A DNA stretch of 64,000 bases from Massospora cicadina (lineage: Eukaryota; Entomophthoromycota; Entomophthoromycetes; Entomophthorales; Entomophthoraceae). The stretch is taken from contig JAKSZP010007880.1 of the NCBI GenBank assembly GCA_022478985.1, positions 496,001 to 560,000 of the forward strand, read 5' to 3'. Positions 1 through 9,816 of this stretch are shown here, piece after piece. How positions within the stretch are numbered: position 1 is the stretch's first letter; every line of letters begins with the position of its first letter. The notes beneath the pieces are model-generated. The model saw only the letters and a list, made by a program, of their open reading frames with translations, was not told the origin of the DNA and did not search any database. The translations under genes and the position numbers were made by a program.

Positions 1-794
1 AATTCCCCAAAAATGATGTAAGAGTAGCTGTCAATAAAAAGCTTCCAGAATGGGATTAATATAAAGCAGAAAACGCCACCACCTCACCTGAAAATTCTTC
101 CTCTGGCTTGATAAAGCCTTCAGGATATGTTTTGGAATCATAGAAGAGGGAGGGATAGTTGATTACTTTTACTGAGACCACATATCCCACCACACCTTCT
201 GCAGGTGCATATACATTATTATGTCTAAAACAAAGTTCTTTTTCCATTTCCTGGGTGCTCCAGATCATGGTAGGGGTCAAACGAGGGTTTTCAGGGGTAA
301 TCTGATATACAGGAATATTGTCCTCATCCAGGCCATAAGAGCTAATAAACGGTTCAGAGTATAGATAAGGTTTTCTTTATAAACGCATTTTTAGATGCAA
401 ACAACTCTATCCCTCAAACAGCAACAGAATGCTCGACGTTTTCTAAGGACAACGCACCCAGGCACATCACAACAATGCTTGCATTGTCAGAACGCGCTGC
501 TGAAGTAAGCCTCATTTATTTAAATTAAATTTGTATTTTTAGCGGAAATTCAGTGAATCAAGACTTTTGGACCTAGAAGCATCTGTATCCACCAGGTATG
601 AACACAAAGGGTGGGTACTTTCCAGTTGGTGGCAGCCAAAATAATGCCAAGATGCTCCACCCCTTGGGAAAAAGAGGAAACAATGGAGTGGCTGACCACA
701 TCTGAAGCCCACAGCTGGCGCCCACTGTTTGCACTTTGGGAAAGTACCACTTGGAAAAGTTTGTGCACATAAAATTGAGAGGTTGGTCAACTAA
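1..794 (-). mobile_element. Internal part of gypsy element E-prime, cut by the window edge
   Basis: This is the interior of a minus-strand Ty3/gypsy element whose 5' LTR is 795-1649. It runs off the start of the window. It aligns in order with the 5' interior of element E (59254-59817): a conserved leader next to the LTR, then a protease-like polyprotein. Both copies go from LTR to protease region in about 500-550 bases with no recognisable gag. Many stops show that the copy is dead. Confidence 0.8.
56..280 (-). pseudogene. Retroviral-type aspartic protease region of E-prime (N-terminal part)
   Basis: The open stretch of 74 codons contains VGYVVSVKVINYPSLFYDSK and ends in AFSALY. It matches the segment VGYVASAVSLANYPSPFYNSK ... 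LAFSALN that lies just upstream of the intact DTGA protease motif in element E (58774-59253). The protease active site itself would lie beyond the window edge or past the stop, so only the N-terminal flank is seen. The start ATG is probably internal to a longer pol polyprotein. Homology to E is clear by eye. Function is inferred from E. Confidence 0.65.
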
Positions 795-1649
795 TATAAG
801 GAGAGTGTCTATACCTCTCCTGTTCTCAGTGTGGAAGTGCTCAGTGCACAAGGCCAATGCCAGGGAACTAGCTGTTAGTATGAGAGTTACTAGAGCTCAG
901 CAAAAGGTGCTGGAGCAATAATAACTTAAGAGAAAGAGGGCGACTATTAGTGTAAATAACCAACCAAAAGTGACACGGTGTACAAGGGGAAAATGGGTAA
1001 GCGTCCCAGGTTGGATGGAACCTGGGTGACCCAGCGGTGCATAAGGGGATAACCTAATCATATTTGTGATGGAATGGTTAATGTGACACAAGACCTCCTT
1101 GAAGAGGTTCACACACAGGATCATCCAAAATAACATTTTTAATAAAAAACGAGAAGAATGGGGAAGTTTACTGTGGAAAGCTGACCAACAAGAATATTGG
1201 TCACAGAAAACATATTTAAACTTTGTTGGGGAAATTTAGGGTCTATCAAAGTGGTCCTAAGCACTGATTCACCAATTGGCAAACATTACCATCCAAATTG
1301 ATAGAATACACTGAAACTGACTTCACTTGAGTAATTGATTGAAGTTAGATCTGATTTGAATGCATAGTTTGATAAATGGAACAGGTTTTAAACCCCCATT
1401 CCTCAATCAACTGAATAGACCCATTGTCATTAATAAAATAAACTGTTTGTTTTAATGCCTGGGTTGATGCAAGGGGCTGAGCATTCTGCACCTCACTAGT
1501 ACCAACCTGAGCATATTTGGCTTATACCCAACGTTGGCCTAATGTGTTCTTGAGGTCAGGGAGGGCCTGAAGCTTCACCTTCTGGGCCTCCTTTCACCCA
1601 GCCTTATCCTTGGATTTGGTTTCCACTATCATATCCTTTAACCATGACA
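795..1649 (-). repeat. 5' LTR of E-prime (divergent copy of the E LTR)
   Basis: This 855-base block aligns along its whole length with the two 862-base LTRs of element E (48761-49622 and 59818-60679). It shares the GGAGAGTGTCTAT start, the ACTAGAGC..CAGCA segment, the AAGACCTCCT..AAGAGGT segment and the terminal AACCATGACA. The plus-strand left end is mutated (TATAAGG in place of TGTCAGG). Divergence from E is much larger than between the two E LTRs, so this is an older insertion or another subfamily. Confidence 0.85.
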
Positions 1650-2805
1650 GCTTTGTTGATCTATGTTAAAATTAGTTTTTTAATTTCAATCAAGTTTTTG
1701 ATAAAATTGTTTACTAATTAGTGGTACAAATCACTTTGTTATTTGCTGCCAATTGCTTGATAAGAGCATCAGATCAGCTATTTGCAGATGCATCAGAAAT
1801 GCTGTCTTGAGAATATTTATGAGTATGACACCACCCTGAGGCTATGTGAGATGCCCCTGATTCAAAAGAGTTGTAGACCCTCAAAAAACTTATTATGTGT
1901 TTATGGCCAAGTGCCATTAGAAAATGAGGCATCATGGGTAAGATATAGTTAACATCAAACCCTATAAATTATCTCCAAGTTAATACTAATAAAGTACAAT
2001 TTTTTATCACTACAAGATAATTGTTTAATATAAAAACCTTTTTGTATTTAATACTTTTCCATTATACTAAGTTGAGAAATTACTTGGGATCAGAAGGATT
2101 AGGGCAGCGAGCCATTGTCCAAGTAAACGTCAGAATAATACAGCTTTGAAGTATCAATTCCAAGGAGTTTATATCCTAACTATTGTCAACATCTAGTCTA
2201 TTGTCTCCATACAATAAATGATCAAAACTCCAACTTATTCCAGAAGAAGAACCAGCCCATCTGAAGTAGACTTAAAATTCAACAGTATTTAAAGGTGTAG
2301 AGTGGCAATTTAATGATTTCCTGCTAATTATAATCAGCATTGGTTGTTAGAAAGTACTATTAATCTAGTCATTGTCTTAAAGCATCTGTCACGCTATTAA
2401 ATTAGATATCCCCTTTAAAATGTTCAAAAGCTGTAGCCATTGCACCCACAAGTTTTTTTAATATTAGAAGTGATTGACAATTGAGCCCGATAATTTAAAG
2501 AAGTATAGTTATCTAAGATAGCTAAGGTCAATCAATTGATCAATATAGGAGCCAAATCAAATCTTTCTATTTGGATTTTTAAAAATACTAAAACTAGCGA
2601 GATAAATTGGTAACTGCAACCAATTAAATAAAACATTAGTTTTAAATATATTGAAAAAGTATGATCTAGTTGAAATTAAACATCCACCTATATGGGTATA
2701 CTAGAATAGAGAGAATTATTATAAATTGATTTCTGCTCTAGTTTTAGAATGAACTCACATATCTTTTGTGCAAACCATTTCTTTTATCAGTAGGGTATAT
2801 TTTTG
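1650..2805. other. AT-rich intergenic stretch, no gene seen
   Basis: No open reading frame of useful length, no tRNA-like fold and no repeat clearly shared with the rest of the window was found. The sequence is AT-rich with frequent stops in all frames. Confidence 0.5.
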
Positions 2806-2807
2806 TT

Positions 2808-2862
2808 TATTCGAGGTAGGAGGACCATTGGCTCAACTCTACCGAAAAGAGTAAGGCGATTT
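2808..2862 (-). repeat. Possible 3' fragment of the SINE family
   Basis: The motif TTTATTCGAGGTAGG followed by a CTCAACTCTACCGAAAAGAG segment resembles the 3' end of the SINE at 3863-4129 (TTATTCGAGGTGGG ... GATACCGCACCG). On the minus strand it would be the A-rich tail side of a 5'-truncated copy. The match is short and no TSD was identified. Confidence 0.35.
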
Positions 2863-3040
2863 TAATTTATATTAATTAGTATTAAAAAGCTATATTGGCA
2901 AATTGCACATTAAAATAATTGTAAGTAGAAGCCATAGAACTTGTACATGAAGAATAAAGCAAGCGGGCAAATACAAAATGTTGAACAACTTGAAGGCGCT
3001 CAAATTTCAAATTTTATTCCAATAATAATGGTAAGCTTTC

Positions 3041-3772
3041 TTAAGATTGTTTAATACAGGACTCAAGGAGCAATCTCCCAATTACCTTTGATGGGTCATC
3101 TTTGGCAACAACTGGGGTGGCATAGTTGACATTAAACGGTTTACAAACATAGTTGATTTTTTGCCATGGCCAGTAGAAGCATTTTTTCCGATCACAGATA
3201 TCAACTGCGGCTTTAAGGCGAACCATCTTTGGAATAAATGCTAATTGTGCACTGTTTCCTGGTAAGATTTTAAGTTTACGATTATTGAAACGATAGTAAG
3301 TTAACTGGGGGACATATGCCCAACCGATCATTTTAGTTAGTAGATCATAGCTTATACCGGCCTGAGTCTCGTCTCGATCTTGAATTTTGAGGTCGATATA
3401 AGGTGTTAAATAACAAGGTTTGACGTCCGCTTCGCATTTATGACAGTTGGAAACTTTAATAGGAGCTCCATCAAATACATGAATTGTATGCCATTTGAAC
3501 TGATATTGTCTCATCACGTAAATATCAGTCATTATGGAGTGAGGCGCAATCATTCTATGCTCTATAAAGTCGTCATATTTGGTGGGACGTATATACTTGA
3601 AAGGTGAGCTTAGATTTACAGTTGAGCTACCGATCCTCTCAAAGGGTAAAACAACCAGGTCATGACCAGAATTCCCTGATCCTAGGAATGCAATATCGCT
3701 TCCTTCGAGTTCTCCCAGTGCTAGTATTTGCCCAAGGATAACAATTCCTACTCTTAACATGCAGTCAAACAT
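3041..3772 (-). CDS. Predicted small secreted Cys-containing protein, 243 aa
   Basis: A single uninterrupted 243-codon frame, the longest non-transposon frame in the window, with no family I can name. The N-terminus looks like a secretion signal: MFDCMLR, a hydrophobic core VGIVILGQILALG (residues 8-20), then ELEGSD with a likely cleavage after ALG. The mature part has seven cysteines, at 110, 113, 120, 193, 198, 210 and 239, in two clusters (C-x2-C-x6-C and C-x4-C-x11-C). It has an aromatic patch FYWPWQ (199-204) and no further membrane segment. The start is the first Met of the frame and gives the signal peptide directly. Base composition is less AT-rich than its flanks, consistent with real coding. 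Secreted proteins of this size are typical of fungal extracellular or host-interacting proteins, but an effector role is only a guess. An upstream exon cannot be excluded. Confidence 0.75.
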   Translation of the reverse strand: MFDCMLRVGIVILGQILALGELEGSDIAFLGSGNSGHDLVVLPFERIGSSTVNLSSPFKYIRPTKYDDFIEHRMIAPHSIMTDIYVMRQYQFKWHTIHVFDGAPIKVSNCHKCEADVKPCYLTPYIDLKIQDRDETQAGISYDLLTKMIGWAYVPQLTYYRFNNRKLKILPGNSAQLAFIPKMVRLKAAVDICDRKKCFYWPWQKINYVCKPFNVNYATPVVAKDDPSKVIGRLLLESCIKQS

Positions 3773-3862
3773 AGGTTGTTGATCAATATACTAGATTATT
3801 AAATCGAACCTAGGGGGAATTATTTAAAACTTGATCCACTTGTTATGAAACACTACATCCTT

Positions 3863-4129
3863 ATTTTTTTATTCGAGGTGGGCCGACCTGGGGATGATAC
3901 CGCACCGATTAAGGGAAATCGAGTGAATGGGAAAGGAGGATAAAATCCGGAAAACCTCCATGCGCGACGTATGATAGGCCAGGACTCCATGGACCGCCTT
4001 TGCTATTCGCTATCTCGGTTCGGGGCATTGGTGCGCAACGCCAACACAGTCATAATTGTCCCCTACCCAAAGTTCCAGTACCGGAATCGAACTCGGGGAG
4101 GCAGCGGTAGAGGTCCCTACTCTACCAAC
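3863..4129 (-). mobile_element. tRNA-derived SINE with 12-bp TSD
   Basis: On the minus strand the element begins with a tRNA-like head. Its A box-like GGTTGGTAGAGTAGG (just inside 4129) and B box-like GAGTTCGATTCC (around 4082-4096) are at tRNA-like spacing. It ends in an A-rich tail (AATAAAAAAATA, next to 3863). The element is flanked by a perfect 12-base duplication CACTACATCCTT at 3851-3862 and 4130-4141, the signature of target-primed retroposition. A related copy lies at 60703-61014. The 78-codon frame across it on the plus strand is a shadow, not a gene. Confidence 0.8.
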
Positions 4130-4141
4130 CACTACATCCTT

Positions 4142-4510
4142 GCTTTATTCCAAGTTTATTTTATCGAGAAATTACAATCACATTGTCAAATATCAAGGGA
4201 AATATAATTAATGTAGTTCCATTTATACTCATGTTTTAAAGAAACGTTGGTAGTTATTTTACATCAATGCTAAGTCTGCTGACAGATTTGCGCCATCAAA
4301 CCCCAAACCTTTATTCCATAAGCTTCTCGTATCTTCTCAAGGCTATTCAAGCAATGAGGCATAAACGTCAATCCAATTTTTATTAACTAGCCAATTTTCC
4401 AGCTTTACTTGGGTTTTAAATTTGCCAGATGATTCTAATCAATTGTTTTAGTTTTTATATTGATAGATGACCATCAACAAGTTTAGAAACCATTAAACCT
4501 ATTGAATTAA
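4142..4510. other. AT-rich intergenic stretch, no gene seen
   Basis: Nothing beyond the flanking SINE and MITE was recognised. Short frames only. Confidence 0.5.
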
Positions 4511-4514
4511 TTAA

Positions 4515-4562
4515 CACATTGTTGACCGGTGACGAGTTAACTCGTCACCGGTCAACAATGTG
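4515..4562. repeat. Perfect 48-bp palindrome
   Basis: Two 24-base arms, 4515-4538 and 4539-4562, are exact reverse complements with no spacer and the centre GTTAAC. The outer 15 bases are the terminal inverted repeat of the MITE. It could extrude as a cruciform. It may be a head-to-head duplication of the MITE end. Confidence 0.95.
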
Positions 4563-4747
4563 ATACTAAACAAAAAATTTTAAAAGTTATATAAAAATAT
4601 GTCTAAAGTTTAATTTCATTTCATTCAGTATAAATAAAATTTATTGGAGTTTAGTTAAAATGTTTTACTTTACTTCCATATTCAAATACAAAATAATAGC
4701 CTGTGACATGACATAGTTTCAGTGTAAAATTGCCGATCAACAATGTG
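4515..4747. mobile_element. TTAA-flanked MITE with terminal inverted repeats
   Basis: The 233-base element is bounded by inverted repeats CACATTGTTGACCGG (4515-4529) and, in reverse complement, CACATTGTTGATCGG (4733-4747), 14 of 15 identical. It is flanked by TTAA at 4511-4514 and 4748-4751. It has no coding capacity. A TTAA duplication is the hallmark of piggyBac-type transposons, but the CAC terminus is not diagnostic, and TTAA is common in AT-rich DNA, so the superfamily is tentative. The left end carries an additional inverted copy of the terminal repeat that forms a perfect palindrome. Confidence 0.7.
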
Positions 4748-4749
4748 TT

Positions 4750-5012
4750 AAGCACCAACCACTTGGCCAAAATCAATTAAACCTATCTATTAACTAAATC
4801 ATCAACCATTTAGCCAAAACCTATTGAACTACCAAATTAACCAAAAACTATCAACTACTCACCCAAGACCAATTGAAACTATCGAATTAACCAAACCATC
4901 AACCATTTAACTGAAACCATTTAACCTATCAAATCAACCAAAAACCACCAATCATTCAGCCAAAATCAATTGTTGGACTTAACAGTCAAAAACTACCAAC
5001 CGCTTATTAAAC
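4750..5012. repeat. Degenerate minisatellite, period 47-50 bp, about 5.5 units
   Basis: Units begin near 4750, 4797, 4844, 4894, 4941 and 4989. They share ATCAACCATTTAGCCAAAAC, a TTGAAC(T/C)A centre and an ATTAACCA end. The array is A- and C-rich on the plus strand and starts immediately at the right TTAA of the MITE. No coding frame is maintained. Confidence 0.8.
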
Positions 5013-5433
5013 TTGTAACCCTAAAGGAATTAAACAAATAATATCAAAACGCCAAGCCGAAATGATATATGATTACCATTAAAATATTATATTTATTTAG
5101 ATCTCATATATAACTTTTACCAAAAGTATTATATTTTTGAAAAATAGCCTATTATTATTCCCAAATTATATAAAGTATTTGTGCCAAGTGTGGCAATTTT
5201 TGGTTCAGTTAAGCATGAGATAATATGTCTCAGACCCACATGCCATGATATTTTTTATAGAGATTCTCAAGTCAATGCTAGAATAGTTTAAAACCAAGTT
5301 TATACTATATTCATATCTTTTGTTTGCCAATTGTATTTGTGTAAATCTATATTAAGCATATAAAAATTAAGGATATAATCAACTTGATCTGTTAACTTTA
5401 GTTATCCCAAAAACCAAATTTTGACTTGTTTTG
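5013..5433. other. AT-rich stretch, no gene seen
   Basis: No recognisable gene or repeat. It ends at the TSD of the L3 insertion. Confidence 0.5.
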
Positions 5434-5440
5434 CTGTTTC

Positions 5441-6035
5441 TTTTTTAGTACTAGTGGTGCCCAACCCAAAAGATGGAGCCGCCACACATCTTTATTCACA
5501 AATGGGCCAAACAAAAGGATTATCAGAAATTAAAAAATTCCTAATATAGCCCCTAGGTTATCAGCCTAGGAAGCCATATCAGATGGCGAGGAGGCTTTGG
5601 GGAAAATTTTGTCTGATGCCCACTTTAGCTGGCAGACCATGCTGGACAGCATAGGGCTTGGGGCATCAGCAATATGTGGCATAAGGAGGTATAATTGGGG
5701 GCTTTAATCATTAATGAGGCTGGCAGTGTCCATCACCTCAATATATTGAGCAAGTTGATGCTCAGCAAAATTGATGAGAGCTGGCACACAAGTAAATGAC
5801 TTGATGCGCCATTGGGTTTGGGGATAATTGGGGTCAAAAAGAGAAGTTTTTGCTGCATCAATGCAAGCATGGCTTGCACCAAAAGCAAGCTCCTCAATTT
5901 CATACTTTGCATCTCCCTCAAAATCATGAGGAAAATTGGGGATAGGAATACCCTCGACAAGGGGCTCCATTGCCCCATGGAGTTGTTGGCGGAGGAGGGT
6001 GTTGGCTGGGGCAGCTGCAACTGCAACTGCCATAC
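5441..6035 (-). mobile_element. L3: 5'-truncated LINE-like copy
   Basis: The minus strand aligns closely with the last third of element L2 (about 34120-34704), including the coding segment and the 3' end. The 3' end contains AATAAAGATGTGTGG, then GGTTGGGCACCACTAGTACT and a run of A. CTGTTTC is repeated at 5434-5440 and 6036-6042, a 7-base TSD candidate. 5' truncation plus a poly-A end is typical of non-LTR retroposition. Confidence 0.8.
5704..6033 (-). pseudogene. C-terminal part of the LINE-like ORF in L3, 109 codons
   Basis: An intact 109-codon frame, rich in Ala and Glu, with segments EPLVEGIPIPNF and FGASHACIDAAK. The same frame is visible, with breaks, in L2 at about 34110-34440, and more remotely in L1 at 24070-24357. 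It corresponds to the part downstream of the zinc-knuckle region of the gag-like ORF. No enzymatic motif is present. Because the copy is 5'-truncated, the ATG is probably internal and the frame is unlikely to be expressed as a real protein. Confidence 0.55.
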
Positions 6036-6065
6036 CTGTTTCACTGTTTCATATTAGCAATTTTG

Positions 6066-6113
6066 TTTTTTAGCACTAGGTGGTTCCAACCTAATGGAGG
6101 ATATAATAATCTA
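6066..6113 (-). mobile_element. 48-bp micro-copy of the LINE-like 3' end
   Basis: On the minus strand the insert ends in GGTTGGAACCACCTAGTGCT followed by six A, matching the tails of L2 and L3. TTCATATTA occurs at 6048-6056 and 6114-6122, with further imperfect similarity up to a shared TTTTG, as expected for a decayed TSD. Confidence 0.6.
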
Positions 6114-6132
6114 TTCATATTAACCCCTTTTG

Positions 6133-9130
6133 CAGCTATTACTTTTATCTTATTTATGAATATATATTTGGTCACCTTCACATCATAAACTAATCTTTAA
6201 GTTAACAAATAATCATAACAAGATCAGTATTAAATAATGATAGATTTAAATGAGCCCATAATTTTTACCGCATTAGATAAATTAAGAAGCGGTATCTATA
6301 GAAATGATTAGCTCAAGTGCATAGTTAGATCAATATCAAAGGTCAAATATTCACATTGATTACCTTGTAAAATTTACTACCCAATATAAATTTTAAAATC
6401 TTAAATATTTTAAGTGATATCATTAATTGTCAAAGCTATGCCAGACATCTCATTAGTTAAGAGGACTTTTACTATTTGTAATTCTATTTTTATGTATATT
6501 GCTCTACATAGTACTATTACCTATAAAAACAGTATACATATCTTGATCAGATTGTTATATTAAGCATATTTCCCAGATTCTAGGGCTGCATATTATCAAT
6601 TGCCATCATTTTTGACAGATAAAGTGCCAGTACTATATCAAATTCCAATTTGGGTAAATTAGTCTAATTTGTATCTATAGCTTTTGATATTAATCAAAAA
6701 GCTTATATCTTTGTTTAAAAAGTTATATTAATTGCATACAAATATAGTCCAGGTGCCCAGACCCTCTATCTGGATCATGAGCAGTATCCCTTCAGGTGTA
6801 AGAAGGACCCAAGGCTTCAGATGACTTCCCTTTTTCATCTCAGTGACCTTACTCATATGGTATATGAGCAATCAGTTACTGCTTCACCCCTAAAGGATCT
6901 GCCCGCTCTTCACACCTTGTCTTCTTATACCTTATTGAAGAGATAGAAGGGGTTTTCAGGCATTTGATCCAGTCTAATGGCCTCTTGGTATACCCTAAGT
7001 CTCATCTCAATCATAATTTGGTTACCTCCAATATGCTAGAAATTACCAAATCCCACCCAAAACACTATATAAGCCCCAATGAGTATGATAAGTCAGATCA
7101 GGCCATTATATAGTAAAATGAATCATGGATCAATCATAGATCATTCAATATGCTCCCAATAATTTTAATTTGATCTTTCAATTAGTATAGATAAAAGCAA
7201 TAGTAGCTGCAATGATTTGCCAATCTAAAAAATCCATGAATGTTGTTAAATTCTATCTGAATTATTATCTGATATAAAACATGTGCTATCAAGGTTTTGA
7301 TGGCGTGATCCAAACATATAAAAGATTCTCATCTAACCCACTACACTCATCTCAACCTAACCAATCAGGATTTACTTCAGGTGCTCAGGCTTAGGCCAGT
7401 GCTTGAACTCCTCTTTAACCTTTCTCCTTTCTCTTATAAAAGGCAACAGCACCTCCTTAGTGTATTTTATCAGTTTTTTTATATTTAGATTCCTTCCAAT
7501 GAACCTAACTTTTGCCTATTTTAACTTATGTGGATTTCACCTTCCACACTGCTGCAGATAAAGATAAGAATACCAGATGATCATTTCTTGATAGCTGGAA
7601 TAAACAAAGTCCAATCCCAAACAGGTGAAGTTTCAGAAAACTTATCCACCACAGAAGAAATTAAATAACTCCATTTTATAGATTCACCTGACCCAAAAAA
7701 TTTACCAAGAACTCAAGATGAAGTCATCCAAAGTAGCTTGATACCTGCACTCAAGGAGAATGTTATATAATAAGATGAAGTCATCACCAAAAACTATAGA
7801 AATTGACCCCCTTTTATATCTTTAGAGGTCCATAATAATTTGCAATCACCAATGGTGACTAAATTTCCCAACTCACCCCAAAGGAAGCAATCAAAGCTTC
7901 CTATCAAATTTTACAAAATCAAGTAAACAACTATTCTTGACTGCCATATAAAACCTGATGTAAGGCGCATAAAGATAGCGTCTTCAACTGAACCTAACTT
8001 AAAATATGCACCATTAAACTGGGTAACAAAGCAATAACTTAAGGTGGAGCTGCAATAATTAACCTAGAAGCGGGGACTAAACAAAGAGCTTCTGAACATA
8101 ATGGTTCAGGGATAATCGCCGCAAGAAGAAGATTGTTTACAAGAATTAAATCAGATTAATGCAACAACTAAAGCAGAAATTAGGAGCCGTCTCACCATGA
8201 GATCATGAAGACTCTCAATATCGCTACCCCATTAGCAAATTTCTTACAATATTTGTTCATTTTGTATCCTGATTTTTATGAAGTAGTTAAGAATACTTCC
8301 CTTTTACTTTAATAAAAAAAATTTCACAGATCTCAGCTTATCCTTTTGTTCCATTTATATTGGTTCAATTGATCTAAACGCCAGTAACCAGTCTGGGATT
8401 AGCAATTGAGAAGAATACATTACCAGTCTGAGATCTACTTAAAAGAACAAGCACTTGTTTGCTTGGATACCTTGTAGATGAGCTTCCAAAGGAGAGATTG
8501 GATAGTATTCCATTGTGTCCTGAGGACCAATGTAATGTGAACATTCCAGAGATTGTCCACAAGAAATTTTACCATTGGCGCTGTTGTAAAAGGTGTCAAC
8601 TTGACTTCACATATCATCTACTAATTGTCAATAGTTGGAAAAAAAAACAAACACGATCAGACTTCATCTAAGCTGCTCTAATGATTCCCCCTACTCTTTA
8701 AGTTACCTATTCACTACAAAATTTGTTACGCAGTGATTTATAACCTTTAATTAACCTTTTCCTGTCAATGGGAATGATTATACTCATTGTACTAATCGTA
8801 AACATTGTACCTGTTTTACTTCTTGACAATCATGGTTCTAGCCTGGAAACATTTATGTTCTGTGGCTAGGGAATACTTTATAGATACCCTTTACTTATAT
8901 CCCAATAAAGTATCAACATTTACCCAAAGTTATCTTGATTTATCAGAAGCCACTCTAGCAGTAGAGATTTACTATTTTGAGAGGTTGAAGGGATATTGAG
9001 TATCATATAGCGCTCTGTAAAATATTCTATGAAAATTATCTCGTTGCTGAATGAGGTGTTGCAATTGTGTAAGTTAACAAAATTCCCAGAAAAGAACTAT
9101 ACCGGAGTCTGTAGAGTGCTTGTTTCACGC
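6133..9130. other. About 3 kb AT-rich DNA without a recognisable gene
   Basis: Scattered short frames only. The segment 6740-7080 has somewhat higher GC and may be old transposon coding sequence, but no domain motif could be read. The 60-70 codon frames around 8374-8671 overlap on both strands and show no recognised motif. The 3' part probably includes an unrecognised LTR that ends at the primer-binding-site remnant at 9140. Confidence 0.4.
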
Positions 9131-9139
9131 TTTACATTG

Positions 9140-9156
9140 TGATGCTCACTATAGGG
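9140..9156 (+). other. Remnant of a retrotransposon primer-binding site
   Basis: TGATGCTCACTATAGGG matches, at 15 of 17 bases, the primer-binding site TGGTGCTCACTACAGGG found just inside the 5' LTRs of elements A, B, C and D. The following GGCCCATT..AATTA also resembles the bases after that site in element C. It implies that a 5' LTR ends at about 9136 and that most of this element is lost or unrecognisable. Confidence 0.6.
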
Positions 9157-9284
9157 GCCCATTCAATTAATTTTTTCTAACAAAATAGAGTCTTCCAGAT
9201 AGAAAAAATACATTTAGAATAATAAAGCTCTTATATTTTATGTCAACCCATTTAGTCCTTCCAAGCTTGCTCACGCTTAAGTAG

Positions 9285-9688
9285 TGTTGGGATTCTCAAC
9301 AGTTTAAATGAAGCCTTGACTTGGGGCTTTATACTTGTTACTTATTTTGGGCAATCTCAACATATATTTACTATTAATAATCTACCAATTGATGCTTTGT
9401 TGGGCCTAAAGCCCAAAATCATTATTAACTTTGATTTACTTAGCATCATCCAAATTCAATATTAGATGAACTCAAGATAATTTATCAAACTGTTCCACTA
9501 ATTGATAATCCTGGCTGATAAACTCTATAACAACTAATATTATACCCTGGAGGGAACAAATCCCTTATTTTAATGTTATCTTATCTCAAACTTTATCTTA
9601 TCTTATGAGTACTTTATCTGTTACCTACTTCTCTTTATCCTCTAAAAGATTTAGGATAATATTTTCTAATCTATTCCCAGTTCCAACA
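9285..9688 (-). repeat. Solo-LTR-like block, 404 bp
   Basis: It is bounded by TGTTGG on the left and CCAACA on the right, and lacks coding capacity. In reverse complement it resembles the block at about 47645-48003: GATAAGATAAGAT tracts, a GGGC..AGCCCA segment, and an AAGGC(T)TCA end. No convincing 5-base TSD was found. The alternative is part of a larger unrecognised element. Confidence 0.55.
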
Positions 9689-9816
9689 GGGCTTGCGCTG
9701 ATCATTCCTTATATCCCTTTTTTTACTAGTACTATTTAAGGTACAAATGATTTACTTAATAACATAACTTTTACACTTCTACCTTTAATTAGGCTCTCTG
9801 TAAAGTTCACTTTTGT

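Noticed and set aside
539..921. Four overlapping frames of 61-94 codons on both strands
   Set aside because: They lie in the E-prime leader and LTR, overlap each other in several frames, and have no counterpart kept open in element E.
4080..4130. A genuine tRNA gene
   Set aside because: A- and B-box-like parts are present, but the acceptor stem does not close. The block continues into a SINE body with A-rich tail and TSD.
3971..4207. 78-codon frame on the plus strand
   Set aside because: It lies across the SINE in the opposite orientation, and the tRNA-like boxes and TSD explain the sequence.
4750..5012. CRISPR-like array
   Set aside because: Regular spacing of about 47 bp, but the units are degenerate along their whole length with no repeat/spacer distinction. 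The window is eukaryotic.
8374..8671. Possible copia RNase H remnant or host gene
   Set aside because: Three overlapping frames on both strands. No motif could be aligned with confidence.
9720..9745. Another micro-insertion (TTTTTTTACTAGTACTATTT)
   Set aside because: It resembles the ACTAGTACT tail but has no adjacent TSD and an interrupted T run.
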